Origin: Eremophila alpestris peregrina
Lineage: Eukaryota > Chordata > Aves > Passeriformes > Alaudidae
Length of the DNA: 64,000 nt
Assembly (NCBI GenBank): GCA_009792885.1
Contig: WMCF01000021.1
Coordinates: forward strand, 2,713,713 to 2,777,712
Direction of reading: 5' to 3'
The notes under the pieces: model-generated
What the model was told of the DNA's origin: nothing
The model's database searches: none
The model's input: the letters and a program-made list of their open reading frames with translations, nothing else
Part shown: in pieces, positions 35,241 through 48,944 of the stretch
Layout of the letters: each line of letters begins with the position of its first letter
Position numbering within the stretch: position 1 is the stretch's first letter
Position numbers and translations under genes: made by a program

Positions 35241-38200
35241 AAGCCCTCTGCTTCCCCAAAATAACTGCTTTGAAAAAGCTACAGCTTCCATTCAAAACTC
35301 TTCTAAGACATGAAAATCACTTCCTCCTATTTCAAGGATATTCCTCAGATGAGCATTTTTCACCGTGGATCTGTAAAGTCCTATTCAACAGGAATTTTCT
35401 CCATTTGTATATTATTCAATTAAGCACGAGCATAACCTCAAGGAAATGACCAACAGAAGTAGAACAATGTGGTGTATTTGATTATCTACTTGGACTATTT
35501 AAAAAAATAGAACAGTTAAAAGGATAAAGCAGTTAGAAACCAAGTCAACATCCTTGCATGATACACACTCTGCTCAGAAAAGCTTAGACACTACGCTGAT
35601 GTAATGATGGTAAGATCATGGAAGTAAAAATGTCAGTGGAGGCAACAGAACAAACACAGTGAGATAGACTTGTTGTGGTCACCTAAAAAGTAAGGCTATA
35701 ATATCTGAGTAAACAAAATTACCTTTAAAAATGCTTTCCTACTATTTGAAATCAAAGTATTTTTCAGGAAGACTCGTATCAGCACTGTAATACCTGCAAA
35801 TAATACCCAAGTGCTATTAAAAATCCTGCCCACTCGATACAAAGTTCCCTTCAGTCTCAGCCGCAAACGTGCAACACACAGCATCCCACCAGGTAAGAGT
35901 CAAGAAAGTCTACAGGCAGAACGGAAAAGCTGAAGAAAAACTGCACAGCAACAGCTTCTGAGGAACTAAGAGTGTGTAGTGAGGTGGGTGAAACATGCCC
36001 TAGGCTCTCCCCGTGTGGCAGAGTCCCCAGAGCACTGCCAGGGGCCGCAGGACAGGTCACAGCTGCCGCTGCCCGTGTGCCTCGCTGCGCTCAGGGGGCT
36101 GCACAGCGCCTCGGGGACAAAACCTTTGGGACCGGGACACAGAACCCACCTACTGTGGGAACAGGAATATACAACCAATCCACTGGTTAAAAAACTCTGC
36201 TTGAGGCACAGGCCCATGGAAAGGAGTCTGAAGAAGTTGAAAAAGATGGTGTGCCTCAGGTGCCAGGGCATTAACAACGGTAAATAGGACCAGACTGATA
36301 CTCTTCCACTTCAGCTTCTCACCTTACCAAGGTGCTAGCTCCAGACACATTCTAGAAATCACATTTGTGCTGGAATACAGAGCACCTTTGACAAATTCAA
36401 CTTGGCATCATCCACTTCTCTCATATCAAACAGCACATCTCTCATATCCTCACCCATATCAAATAGATGAGACTTGAGTTTAGCACTTTAGTTTGCTTTT
36501 GAAAGGGTAAATGAATATTAATTTGTGGGGAAAAAAACGCACAGAGTTCTGTATAGTCATCTTAATGGCTGGAAGGAGAAAAGTCTCATATAAGAGTGAT
36601 AAAAGGACAGAAAAAATTATCACGGTTGTCTGTATGTGAGGCAATAAAATATTTTTCCTGTAACATTTCAAAACTAACTGAGTTCAGGGACTTCCATTCA
36701 AAATGCACTCTTAATGCATTACAGCCACCAACAAACTAATAGAAAACCTTTCAACTTTTTCAACTGTTACAAGCATATTTGAGATTAAGACTTTTTTACA
36801 CACAGTACTGTTAGAGAGCACTGGAAATGAGAACAGGATGAAGTTGTGAAAAACACTGACAATACTTTTTTCAAGATGTGACACAAGCCAAAGAACGTCA
36901 AAACCCAAAAGCTAAATGAAAGGTTAAAAATACTCATTAAACATAAAATGTATCACAGAAAAGCTTGCCAATATTTTTGAAGAAACTAGTATTTTAAATT
37001 TTATTTTATTTAAAAGACATTTTAGGGCCCAAGGTTTTGCTTTTTGCAGTCTACCAGTTTCTCTTTCCCAGCTCTCAGGAGATGCTGGATCCCAAGGGCC
37101 TGGCATGGTTAGGATCAAAGGCAGGCCTGGACAAACACGTGCACCCCTGCTCAGACACAGCCTCTGGACCTGCTGGCCTACTTCAGAATTTTTAGAAGAC
37201 TGTTCATGACATAAATTATTAATCAACTATATAATACAATTTAGTCTCTATACACTCTGGTTTTGACTAATGAATTAGGATATTTTTCAACTCTTCCAGA
37301 CACTGTTTTCTTTGGTGCCCTTAACTATGCTATTTGTTATTTCAGACACCTCAGGGCTTCTCTTTTCCTGCATAACAAGCAAAAGCTAGATCAATCAAAT
37401 GAAACAGAATATTATAAAATGAGACCAAAATAAATATACAAAATTGAGTCAAGATTCTTGATGACTTCCTCTGCCAAAATGTGAACTGTACAGTTCATCT
37501 CTTCCTCATACACAATTAGAGCATTTCCTGCCACCTTGCAGTGACCCAGTCTGCCTGAAACTGCAGGTAGTTCTTTTCTTGCACCTCAAGACATTTCCTA
37601 CCAACCCCATTTTTCAACCACCAGGAAGGGAAATCCCAATAGATTTATATAACTGTGGTTTTATGGCCAGCACTGCAGTGAGCCCCCAGCCCCCGATGCC
37701 TCACCTTTCTGATGTGTCTCTCATATCCCCCGCAATCCCCAAGGGAGCTATGGCAGTGCCCATCCAGACCTTCTCTCATATGGCAGCTGCAGACACAAAC
37801 ACAGCCATGGAAACACTGACAGCATTGGTACACCCACCAAATTAGAGTGACCTATTTCTAACTCAATGCAAACACTGACTTTGGTCAGTGCTGTTTGACT
37901 CCTGCCCCATCACTGTCACTATTTCTCCTGTAGAGATGTGCTGGAATGTTTAACATCAGCCCAGGAGAGGTTTTTCCCTAGCTGGCAAAGATTTTTTTCC
38001 CCAACAACTTTATAGGGTAGGATTAGGAAAGAACAGTATCCTCTAGAAGACACACAATGACCACATCAAAATCAAAACTAGTAGCCAGCTACTGTTGGTT
38101 CAATTTTAAACACAACGAAGAACATAATAAATTCCAACAAGTGAATAACCTGTTCTCCAGTCAAACTGAGCTTCAACATCCACCTTTGCACAGAACACTG

Positions 38201-41200
38201 AAGGCCATGCTGCTAGGGTTCTCCAGCCTTGTGCAGGAAGACAAGCTGAGGAACAAAGCTCTGCAAAAAACACCTGATAAACCCCCAAACTTCATTCCAA
38301 AGGAAAACTAAAAATGTCTGATCAATCACCAAAATCTGAGTTTGGACCACTCACTCTGTACTCTGTAGGTGGAGAACATGCCAGCTTTCATACCTTATAT
38401 GTAGAATTACATAAAAAAGCAGGTTTCCTTGTAAATTCAGACCCCCTACAAATCATAAAGCAAAACAGGACGCTTATCTCTCCTGCTATCTGAGCTTGTA
38501 AGGACAGGAAGGAGGACAGAAAGCAAAAGCTACAGGAACTATCAAAGAAATTCCTGAAAATTTAAGTTATATTAAAATCAACTAATCAAATACCACAGTG
38601 AAAAAAGAAAATGCAGTAATACATTAAATAAATTGGTAGACAAATACAACAAAATAAAAATTATTGTAGTTGGTAATCTAATGTAATGAAAGGGAGTTAA
38701 GCCACAAACTAGCTAGTGAAACTATATACAGCTGAACAAAAACATAGGGAAAAATCACTCTCTAAATACAAATCAAAACCAAACACTTGCATTAAAAAGA
38801 TCGTGGACCACTTCCATACTGGACTTGACCATATTTTTCCTTTTTAAAGCAAGCAAGCAACTTGTCTTGCTGTGACACTGCCAAATCCCACCCATCAGAG
38901 AGGTGTGAAGACGGTGATAGAGAAACACTGCTCCAGGCTGTCTCCTGCACAGTCCTGCACTGTACCTGGTGGTGCTATCTGACAAGAGCCTTCTCCCTCC
39001 TTGCCCAGCTCTGTACCCCCAGCACCAGGATCAGCAGGCAGCCAGTGGCCACAGCCCTCCTTGCCACAGGACACGCAGAGCTGCCCCACCCGGACCCTAC
39101 AGCAGCAGAAACCACGGGATGGACCCTGGCAGCTGTGCCCCAGGAGCCCTCTGAGAAACCCGAGGGAGTGTGGCTGTCTGCAGCCTGCTGCGCTCTGCAC
39201 ACCTCCAAATAAGGATGGCAGAAATCAGAGAATCTAAGAAAATAAGAAAAACACCATATGAAAATACAGATAACTCTATGCAAACTAAGTAACAGGGAAA
39301 AGATTTTATTTTTAGTAGTATCTAGTTTCTGTTCACTGTGCACAGAGCACTGAATTGAGCTGTATCAGAATCATGCTTCAACAGTTCAGCCCAGTAGTAT
39401 CTATAAACACAGGGATACAGCTACCTTTTTAAAAGTTCTGGACATCCAATGCTACAATAAAAAGTAAGGCAGCCATACAGAAGGATCAACTACAGAATGA
39501 ACTAGTAAGAGCAGCAGAAAAGAGAAAAGCAAGGTATTTTTCATGCTCTAACACATACTGCCATTCAGAAGTCTAAACAGGAAGCACTCAATTGTTCTAC
39601 AAGGCATCATAGATGGGCTCTGTATACAATTACACTCTATTACAACTTTTTAAAAAAGGAAAGAAGAAAAAAAATAACCAATCCCCTCTGTAAACATTAA
39701 CAGCAAATCCTACCACGTGTGACAATTTGGGGGCTGCGTTTCTTTCCTCAGTCTGATTTTGCAAACCCTATACTCTTCGGTGCATGCTGTAATTGCCATG
39801 CAATATTGCATCACCATTCCTGTGTCTGTGGCAGACACAGGGAGGAGGGTGTGGCATGGAAGCACCTACCTTAATTCAGTAAGGCTCAGCTAAAAGAAGA
39901 ACTTGTACTTTGATGTGCCTTCACTTACCAAGTCTTTCTGTGATAACTATTCCAATTCAAATTCAGGACCTAATTTATGCTCAATATTTTTCCTGCATAA
40001 CTTAACAGTAGTAGGGAGCAGAACATCAACATAAGCAGACCTAATCAAGGAGACCTACAAATACAGACTGCCCTACAGGAGACTGAGCCGTGGCACACAA
40101 AGCCCCTCTGCAGGAAGTCAGGACAGGATCACACCCATTGACTACTTTTATAAAGATGCCTCCATCTTGCCCATACTTCCATTTTAAATAACCATTTCTT
40201 CTTGGGATCCTTCACTTGTTCTGCATTCCTGAATGCAGTCCTGATGACACTGGAGCCTGTGTAAAGTGCTGCAATCTAACCTCAGCAGGGCAAGTATGTA
40301 GGGGAGGGTTTGGAGAATCAAGGTACTTATTGCAGAGCACAGACCCTGGTGCCACAAGGTATGTCAGGTATGGATCCTACATAAATACATCCAGCATCAC
40401 AGAACACACTCTAATGGCACTGCAAGCCTAACTTTTTACACTTCAGAAATTACTAATTTTTCAGAACCTCTAGTATTAAACTACATAGAATCTCTAGTCA
40501 ATCTGAGTTAGAGTTTTTACAAATCTGGTTTTTAAAATTAATTTTATCTTCAAAAGCAACAACTTTTAGAAGAATGTCCAATAAAGATAATGTATTTTTT
40601 TATCACAGACACAAACCTCATGGATAATAAAAACCACAACATTTAAAAGTAAAGGATTGAGTCTGTATTTTTAAAATGGACATTTCTGAATTCTGGAACT
40701 AAAATTTTCCTACTATGCATACCAATTCAAAAGGAAAGCTGTGGCAATCTAAGGTGGGCCAGAGGTTTTTGTATTTTGTTGATATACCACAGGTAGAAAA
40801 CAGAAAGCACTAAACTTAGACTCTAAGCAGTGTAAGACCCTAGTAAAAGAAGTACATAATTACAGTGGGATTTTTGCATTTCTGATGGTTCCACACTTTT
40901 CAGTACTTCATTTCTTTAAACTCTCATTTTCTGCATGCCTTGTGCTTCTGGAACCTGCTCTTTGAAGCCCACGTGCCTCCATTACAACCAATTCTGGTTT
41001 ATTTCAGTGATTTAGCTTTTCCCCACTCATCAATTCTGAATCAATTGCTTCTTGTAATATTGTTGCATGAAAATTCAACTGCCACAATAATTAATATTTT
41101 TAAATCATTATTAAAATGTAAATCAAATTCTCAAACTCGGCTACTGATAACTCTGCAGCCAAGCCCGGTTACTGCTGCACAGAGCAACAGTTCTACATCA

Positions 41201-44200
41201 AACTCTCAGGTTTAAAATGTAGCTTTAACTCCCAAATAAGAGCAGTCCCAGAAAGTGCCCACAGAGCAGAGATGGGTGGAGCTGCTAACGTCACAGCCCA
41301 CCATGGTGCATGAAAAGACTGAGCATCCCTTGAAGCCTTTAAAAAACAGCCAAGCAAACCCACGATTAGTGGTGCAGAGCACAAGTCTGTGGCAGGGGAG
41401 ACCGGGGGTTAGTTCCTGTTTTGTCACGAGCTTCTGAGTCACCACAGGCAAGTACTTCCCTGCCTTTGACAGGTTTTAAACTACCACAAGTAGCTGAGTC
41501 CCACCCACTAATGCAAAAAGGACTGAAATTACTTGATAAGGATACCAAGTTAACCTTGTTAGACCCTATTCAAATTTATTTCAGTATCATTACACACTAA
41601 AAAACACTGTTAAATTATTTAACATCTCAGTTTTTACAGTCCACAGTCATCAGACTTCAATCGCTGTTTACTTTCGAACTCCTGCTCACATATGGATAAC
41701 TGCCTTCTACTCACTCCAGTATTTTGTACATCAAAGAGACAAATTATGGAGACACTGGCAACTCCCTTCTCACTACTTCTTCTGTTTCTAATCTGAAGGC
41801 CCTCCTGATTTTAAAGTAAAGTAACCTTTCTTTAGAGGGATCCCTGAATTATCAAAAAACTTCCTGCGCCCTTTCTTGTGAAGCTCTAAGTACCCAGATT
41901 TTCAAGCAGGTTATTCAGCAGAAAAAAAAAGCTCTTGGGCAAGAGAATTACATGTTCTTTTACTGCTATTAAATTCTGATCAGGTACATCTGAAATGCCA
42001 AGTAAAATGTATGCACTATTTCACTTATTTGTATTGCTTGGGAATTGCTTCATGGCATACAAAATTAAAATTCTGTCATAATCACTCTAAGTCAGGCCTG
42101 AGTCTGCATCAGAAATTAAAACACAAGATACCATAAATGGTTTGGAAATGACAGGAGAAGACATATTTTTCTGCTACTTCATGTTCTCCTTATCCGCACA
42201 TTCTAAATTCAAGACCTATCAGTGTCTTTCTCTGCCAAATACTGTCCTCTCTTCTGTTAGGTATTCAAAATCAAAACCTGAGTGTGTTGCAGTGCTGAGT
42301 CTCAAACATGGACTGTTAGCTATGAATCACTGTCTAAAGCACCATTGTAAAATTCAGTACTTTTTAGGCTTTTTCTTTTACACGAGTATTACAAAAATAG
42401 AATAGGTTGGAGGATCAAGCACTCAAAAAAAATGGGAAATAAAAAATTAAAGTTTTGTAGGCAACCTTAAGTCTACTTCCTCATATGCACATTAAAGAAC
42501 AGCTTTCAATGAAGTCCTCTTTTTCCCTACACTCAACTCCATTAGTAGACGAGCACCTGTACATCCATGCAAGAATTATGACTGTACAAGGAACAACAAC
42601 TTTTGCTTAAACAGAACACCTGATTTTAAAACAAAACTGTTTAGGTCAGCAGCTGGTTTTAATATGCACAAAAGTGCTCTTAAAATTACTGCTTTACAGG
42701 TGCTATTTTGGAAGAATGTCCATCTCAGCTTCTATTACGGAATGCTTATTTTTTTATCTGTAAAATTTTTTTTTTAATAATTAGACTTGACCCAGCACAA
42801 AGCCACACTAAAATTTCATAGTGCACCATCAACATCTGCGAGCCAAATGATTCCCCAGTCACACCTGTGCAACCAGTCTCCAAATTACATCCTTAGTGCA
42901 CTTGTGCAATCACACAGATATCGGCCACGGAGTGATGAACCCTATGCAAATTAACTCCCAACTGTGCTGATGCCTTCATGCACAAAAAGGGGCAAAGTTC
43001 CTGGGAGTGAAAGCAGGTTTGTGACTCCAAAGACTTGTATACAAATACATGTGCACATATATTTAAAAATAAACAGTCATTCAGAAACCAAAATATTAGC
43101 TGAGCAAAGCATTTTCACAACCTTTACAAGAATTGCACAATTACACGTGCACCTTGTGAGACAAAATAGCAAGACTTGAGGCTCAAATATAGGCAAAAGT
43201 GATCAGCTTTAAACAGGAGAAGTTTCTCTTTTACACTTCAAAGTGGGGTCATACAGGTATCAACACAAAAATGCGTATCAAAGCATGTTTAACACATGAT
43301 TTCCAAAGCATTAGGTGATTAAAGTACATTAAAATATAAAACTGTAGCAGACACGTTGGTTTAAAAAAAAAAAAAAAGACAGAAAGTAATGAGGTTAATG
43401 ATAACAAAAAAACGGAGTCCATTTTTACAGAAAGGAGTTACAGTCACTACCTTTCAAAGTAGTAACATACCATGGTTTAAAGGTTCTTAAATATTTTAAT
43501 AGTACTTTTAAGAAAACTGCTCAGTTATTATGTTTCTTAAGAGCTTTCACACAGAACTACAAGAAAACGGTTTCTCTGTAGCAGGAAGAATGACCCACCA
43601 GATACAGGCTCCATGACACCAGGCACACACACAGAGGATGCTGGAGTGTAATTCCACCATTTCCACAACAAACAAAAGCAGGCTGCCACCAAACTGAGTG
43701 GTTGTGCTGCCTACTTTTCACCCACTGGTTTTCTTTCTCTGGAAGGTAATGTATTCAACAGGAGCAGTCTTGCACAAGTACCTGAGCACATCCCCTGGCC
43801 CCCCAGGAAGCACCAAAGCCAAGTGGCAATGGAGGGCCCAGGCACCCTTTCTCAGCTCTGCGCCTGCACCCAGTGACCGAGGGTGACACCTCCTGCAGCA
43901 GGGCTGAGCTCAGTGCCATGGTGCCAGCCGCCCTGGGAAGGGCACTAGGAGCAGTTACCCTCTCCTCACAGCCGGGGAGTTTTCAACTCAATGTGGGACT
44001 GAAACTGCTCCGTTTTACATTCCCACCGGTGGCAGCAACACTGCGAATTAACGCGGCAGCCCAGCAGCAGCTGTACCACAGCTGGATGTGCCACAGCTTG
44101 TGCGCTGCTACATCTTCTATTCTTTCTCCTTTCCTGACACTGACGTGTTAACAGCAACTAACCACATATTTTAGGAGTAATGCAGACTTTAGAAAAAATC

Positions 44201-47200
44201 ACAGGGGAAAAAAAACCTTTTAAACCCCACTTCAAACTACCACCTACATCTCACTTGATCATGAAGCAACTTGTACCAAGATTTACAAAACAGAAACCTT
44301 GTATTACAGTTGTCATCTCCTTGTAAAATATATAGGACATATAACTTTCCCTCATGAAAGATCTGTAACATGGAGCAAACAGAAACAACAAAGATAAACC
44401 CTTTAACACACGTACATTTCTAAGCTAGAAGCCAATTCTAGAAATTTTTATGCCATTTTCTTTCAAGCTTTCCTTCCTGCAGTTGAACACCAAATTGCTA
44501 TAAAATACTCCTACTCCAGTTAAAGCCTTTGCACAATCCATACATTAGCAAAATGTAAAGAAATATTTTCCTTCAACATACTTGAAAGTAACACTTAAGT
44601 GTGGCATTTTTAATGCTCCTCCTTGACAGCATTAAAAAAAACCCTTGAGAAGTGACTGGTGTCTTCAAAGACCAAATTACTTTTTTGCTCTGTTCAGTAC
44701 TATGTGCAAGAATTCTAGAAAAGAACCTTAAAATATTTGAAGACTTCATGCCCCTGTGCTGATTTTGCTTTGGGTAGAGTTCATTTTCTTTGCAGTGGCT
44801 GGGACAGGGCTGTGTTTTGGGTTTGTGCTGATAAATACAGACGGTTTTGCCATTTCTGAGCAGTGCTTGCACACACTCAAGGCCTTTCCTGCTTCTCACA
44901 GCACCCCAGCAGTGGGGAGGCTGGAGGTGCACAACCTTGGGAGGGGACACGGCCAGGACAGGTGACCCCAGCTGAGCAGAGGCACATCCCAGCCCATCTG
45001 GCAGCATGCTCAGCATGTAAAGCTGGGGGAAGAAGAGGAAGGGGGGATGTTTGCAGTGATGGCATTTGTCTCCCCAAGTAACCACCGAGCAGGATGGAGC
45101 CCTGCTTTGCTGGGGATGGCTGGACGTGGAAAGAATTCCTTGACTTGCTTTGCTTGTGTGTGCAGCTCTTCCTTTACCTATTACACTGTCTTTAACTCAA
45201 TCTAAGAGGGTTTTTTTGCTTTTACTCTTGCAATTCTCTCCTTGATCCCGCAGGTGGGGAAGTAAGAGAGAGAGGCTGTGTGGTACTGAGCTGCCAGCTG
45301 GGGTTAAACCACCCCAGCCACACAAACCACACTTGAAAGAACTTCTCTTTCACTTTTAAGGAGTGGATGAGTAATTTTTTAAGCACTCAAAGTTATCACT
45401 ACACTCTCCTTGTTTTTCTTCATGTCCAGCAAGGTCATCAATTGCTACAAGAAGAGATAAAAATGTGTTTCTAGATAAGGTAGACCAAAAAGGAAAAGGT
45501 CAGCAACTGTCTATAGAGCAATTTACTGCACTTCTTTTATCAATTGCCCTGGAATATATCAACGGTAATTTTATAATTAATTTTTCCAGGTGCAAGAGGA
45601 CTAATACAGATTTTATCAATCAAGTACCATTTTACTTCCCCCCTGAAAACACAGCCAACCTCACTTTTCATATTCAGCTTGTATAAAGAAAAGTTTAAAT
45701 CAGAAGTGGACCATTTGGTTAGCTGCAATTATCTAGCACTTTATCTGATTAAAGTACTGTGGAATTAGTAACCAAATCTCTCATTATTCCAATGATAACA
45801 CAAAGAATCATCATTTTATACAGTCACTCAAACAGGCATATATTTATAAGAGTTGTCCTGGCCATTATAGAAACATGGTATGCAGTTTGGATCAGAATTA
45901 GAATCTCCCTAGAGACACAAAACTTAGAGAGTATTAAATGGGAAATTAATGTTGGCTTTTGTCTTCCTTGACTCCATTGTAAAGCTAACAGCTGAACATA
46001 TCCTGGCATATCAAACAACCCCAGGTCACTGATTTAGGAAGATTTCTGCTTACATGCGAGCAAGTGCTAACAGCAAAATCTCAGGTAAACCTGAACTAAC
46101 AGCACACAGTAACACAGTATTTATGCATATCTCCCAATTTCTAGCCCACAATGTGATACTGTACACAGAAAACACACTTCAAAATTACCTTTTTATCGTG
46201 ACATTGAACATTTAGGAAAGGAACATTATGTCCACTTTGAAAAAGAGTAACCTGTCTTACTATTTTTTATAATTACAACTGGTTTTCACTTTTTAAAATG
46301 CTGATTTCCCTTCAAAAACCAAAGCAACAGAAAAGCAAAAAATCCAGTTAAAAAAAAAATCAGCATTTACAATGTCCATGACATTTAAGACTGTAAACTT
46401 TGGAGTTGAGATCCTGAGCTTCAGGCACCACGTGATGGCTGAGAGCCACTAGAGCCTGCCAGCATCCTCACTCCAGTGCTGCTGCTTTCTGCAGCAGGTA
46501 GCACCAACAGCACTGAGCAGGAAATCAGGTAACCACAGTCAGCAGCTGCTAACACACTGCACACTCGGGCTTTCTGCACACTGGCCACCTGCACTACAAC
46601 TGCACAACCGAGTTCTTTATATGTGTCAAGAATTTCAAATATAATTCATTTACCTTGACTATTCTGCTTCAGTTTAGCTCCTGAAAATAAGACGATCATT
46701 AAGGCAAAAAAGACTCTAATAATCCATTTGGCAAAACTCACTCCAGCTTTTAAAGGTGCCAGTTACAAGGCTAAAAGCACTACTACAGAAGAAAAATAAA
46801 GCAAAGTGATTCTAACTGAAAATTAAGGACATCATATTTCTACGAGCAGTTGCATGCATAGTCTTCCAGAATGTTTTATCTGAAGGCCATAGTTCATAAA
46901 ATTGTCCTACTTGATTTCTTTGAATTTTCAGACCAAAGAGCTGCTTCTCACATGAACGTGCTCCCCTTTCCACATTAGAGGCAGGTGTCTGACATGTGAG
47001 CAGGATTTCTTTCTCAATTCACACTAAGCAAAGAGCAGCAACTCTACTCAAACCTAACTATGAAAATACTCATGTTATTTAAAGTATTTACTTTCCTCAG
47101 TTCACACCTACTTAGTTGGAGCCACTGAATTTCTGAGCTAACTCCTCTACTACAGTCCAACTGGACTATGGCATTAAAACCTTATCAATAGAAACAGCAC

Positions 47201-48127
47201 AATAAAGTTCAGCTACTTCATCTGGACATGCACTTTCAGGTCAAAAATGTCCATCTTTTCATCAGGTTCAGAATTTTTGGGTCACAACAGATTTCTAAAA
47301 TAATATCACTTATGGATAGGTCTCATCCTTGTGCTTTTCTCTATTATTTTTCACTACTGTGAAAAGGGCAAAGACTATTTAGGAATATTAGTTTCCACTC
47401 AAACGAACATAGTTTCTAGCACTAGATTTCTGCTTTAGATATACTCCTCAAAGTTATTTTCTGCAACGAATTAATAGTCCAGAGATCCAAGCTTTACCAT
47501 AAAACCCTCAGTACTAGTGTACCTGTACTCCAGTAAGTCAAATCTTCTTGCAGACCAGCTTGATTAAATCAGGGTTGAGAAGAGTCCCTTCCATTTTCCC
47601 TCCCCCTCTGGAATGCACCGTGCTAGTCTCAGTTTAGAAGGGAGATAAACAGAAAACTGAAACTATGTCCCGAGCGTGGAATATCCCATGTCCTTCATGA
47701 CCTAGTCCAATTAGCTATGAGCTTCCTAAAAGACACTCATGTGCCACGTTAGACAAATCAAATCACTTTATCTATTTATTTAGACTATAAGTAGACTGCT
47801 CATTACAGAGACAAGGCAATATTCACTCACACTGGTTGAAAAGGAGGGCGCAAGGAAAATATCGGAGAAATATTGTATTAATATGAGCATAAAATAAAAG
47901 TGTCACCAGGTCACCACCAGAAAAGAAACTTGGTTCTTCTCCTGAAGAAATACTTAAGATGCTTTGCCTTACACTACAAACGCTGCTGTCTCCCGTCCTT
48001 TTAAAACCGTGGAGAAGGGAAAAGCACCAAGGTCCCCAGCCTTTTAATCTTTAAGGGGAAGGCGTAGGACGGGCAAAAATCTCCTTCCCTCTTTGCTCTC
48101 ACCGGATTAGGTAAGAGCCAGCAGTCC
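35241..48127 (-). other. SIAH1: Long SIAH1 5' intron (between outer and inner first exons)
   Basis: AT-rich, and A- and C-biased on the + strand, as expected for the template strand of a - strand transcript. It contains a solo ERVL-type LTR at 44755-45316. GC-richer patches at 35990-36130, 38860-39190 and 43690-44130 are unrecognised. No conserved protein segment was found in either strand. It is intronic only for transcripts started at the outer promoter. Confidence 0.7.
44755..45316 (+). mobile_element. Solo LTR of an ERVL-type endogenous retrovirus
   Basis: The element starts TGTGCTGATTTTG and ends GGGTTAAACCACCCCA, giving TG...CA termini. Inside, in order, are words I recall from a very common avian ERVL LTR: TGAGCAGTGCTT, GGGAGGGGACAC, a degenerate TATA region AAAGCTGGGG, GTGATGGC with TTTGTC, ACTGTCTTTAAC near the poly(A) end, and GTTAAACCAC. 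The five bases before it (GCCCC) and after it (GCCAC) match at 4 of 5, consistent with a 5-bp target duplication. No internal retroviral genes remain. It lies antisense to SIAH1 in its intron. Open frames here, including the 170-codon one at 44573-45085, are chance. Confidence 0.85.
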
Positions 48128-48598
48128 TCACGGTAATGTCAGCGAGGGGCACCCAGCGGCCCATTTACACCGGCAGCCCGTTCCTGCAGCGGCCGGGCCC
48201 GCCGGGAGCTCGCAGGGGCCAGGCCGCCTGCCCGGGCCGCGCCGAGCCCGCGGCGCTCCCCGAGCACAAAGCGCGGCGGGGCCGAGGCCGAGCCCACAAA
48301 GGGGCAGCCCCGGGCCGGGCGGCGCAGGCCCGGGCCGGGCCGGGCGGCCGCCTCCGCCTGCACACAATGGCCCGGCGGAAGGGCTCGGGGCCGCCGCTCC
48401 CTGCAGGCCCCGCCGCGCCCCGCTCCCACGAGCCGCGGCCGCCACACGACACCGCCCGCCCGGGCCGCGTTTAGGCCGCGCCGGGGCCTTGTCCCGAGGC
48501 CTCCCGCGGGCGGCGGCGGCGGCGGGGCCCGGGCGGCGGCTGAGGGCCACGCCGGGCGAGCCGCTCCCGCTGCCCCTCGCGCTCCCCACGGCGCTCAC

Positions 48599-48700
48599 CT
48601 GTGGGCGCCGGGCAGGGCGGGACCCGCTGAGGCGGCCTTGGCTCCCCCGATGGCGGCTCCGTGCGAGCCGACTGCGCTGCGCCGCTCCGGCCGAGACGCT
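48599..48700 (-). other. SIAH1: Probable SIAH1 non-coding first exon (5'UTR), outer promoter
   Basis: On the - strand the sequence ...GCGCCCACAG is followed by GTGAGC, a near-perfect donor with the exon ending at 48599. The exon's last base G would become the -3 base of the SIAH1 ATG (G-AA-ATG), giving a good start context. No ATG lies between 48599 and about 48700 on this strand, as expected for a 5'UTR. The upstream boundary (transcription start) is not determined and 48700 is only a guess. Confidence 0.6.
48649..48657 (+). promoter_or_regulatory. YY1-type motif GATGGCGGC
   Basis: The sequence matches the core of the YY1 motif found near start sites of many TATA-less vertebrate promoters. 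It lies about 50 bases upstream of the predicted first-exon donor of SIAH1, probably in the 5'UTR or at the start site. Its orientation is opposite to SIAH1 transcription. Confidence 0.4.
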
Positions 48701-48855
48701 CCGTGCGCGGCCCGAGCCCACCGCGCGCTCCCTCTGCCTCCCTCACTCGCGCGCTCCTCGCCTCCCTCGCGGGCACGCGCCGGCTGCGCCCGAGCGATCC
48801 TGCCGCCGCCTCCGCGCGCGCGCGCTCCACGGGCGCGCTCCCGCCAGCGCCCTCC

Positions 48856-48867
48856 CGCGCACGCGCA
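48856..48867. promoter_or_regulatory. NRF1-type motif, perfect palindrome CGCGCACGCGCA
   Basis: It matches all 12 positions of the NRF1 consensus YGCGCAYGCGCR. NRF1 sites are typical of CpG-island promoters. This one lies about 260 bases upstream of the predicted SIAH1 first-exon donor. Confidence 0.55.
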
Positions 48868-48944
48868 GCCGCGGCCGCGCTCTGCCCCGCGCCGGCCGCG
48901 AACAAAGGCCCCGCTGCCCCTCCGCGCCTGCCGCAGCGCTGCCC

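Noticed and set aside
34186..35449. Long open frames of 150-375 codons on both strands across the N gap
   Set aside because: They result from GC-rich 29-bp repeats lacking stops and from unknown residues. They are proline, glycine or arginine low-complexity in every frame.
44573..45085. 170-codon - strand open frame
   Set aside because: Most of it runs antisense through the solo LTR. It shows no gene similarity and no splice sites.
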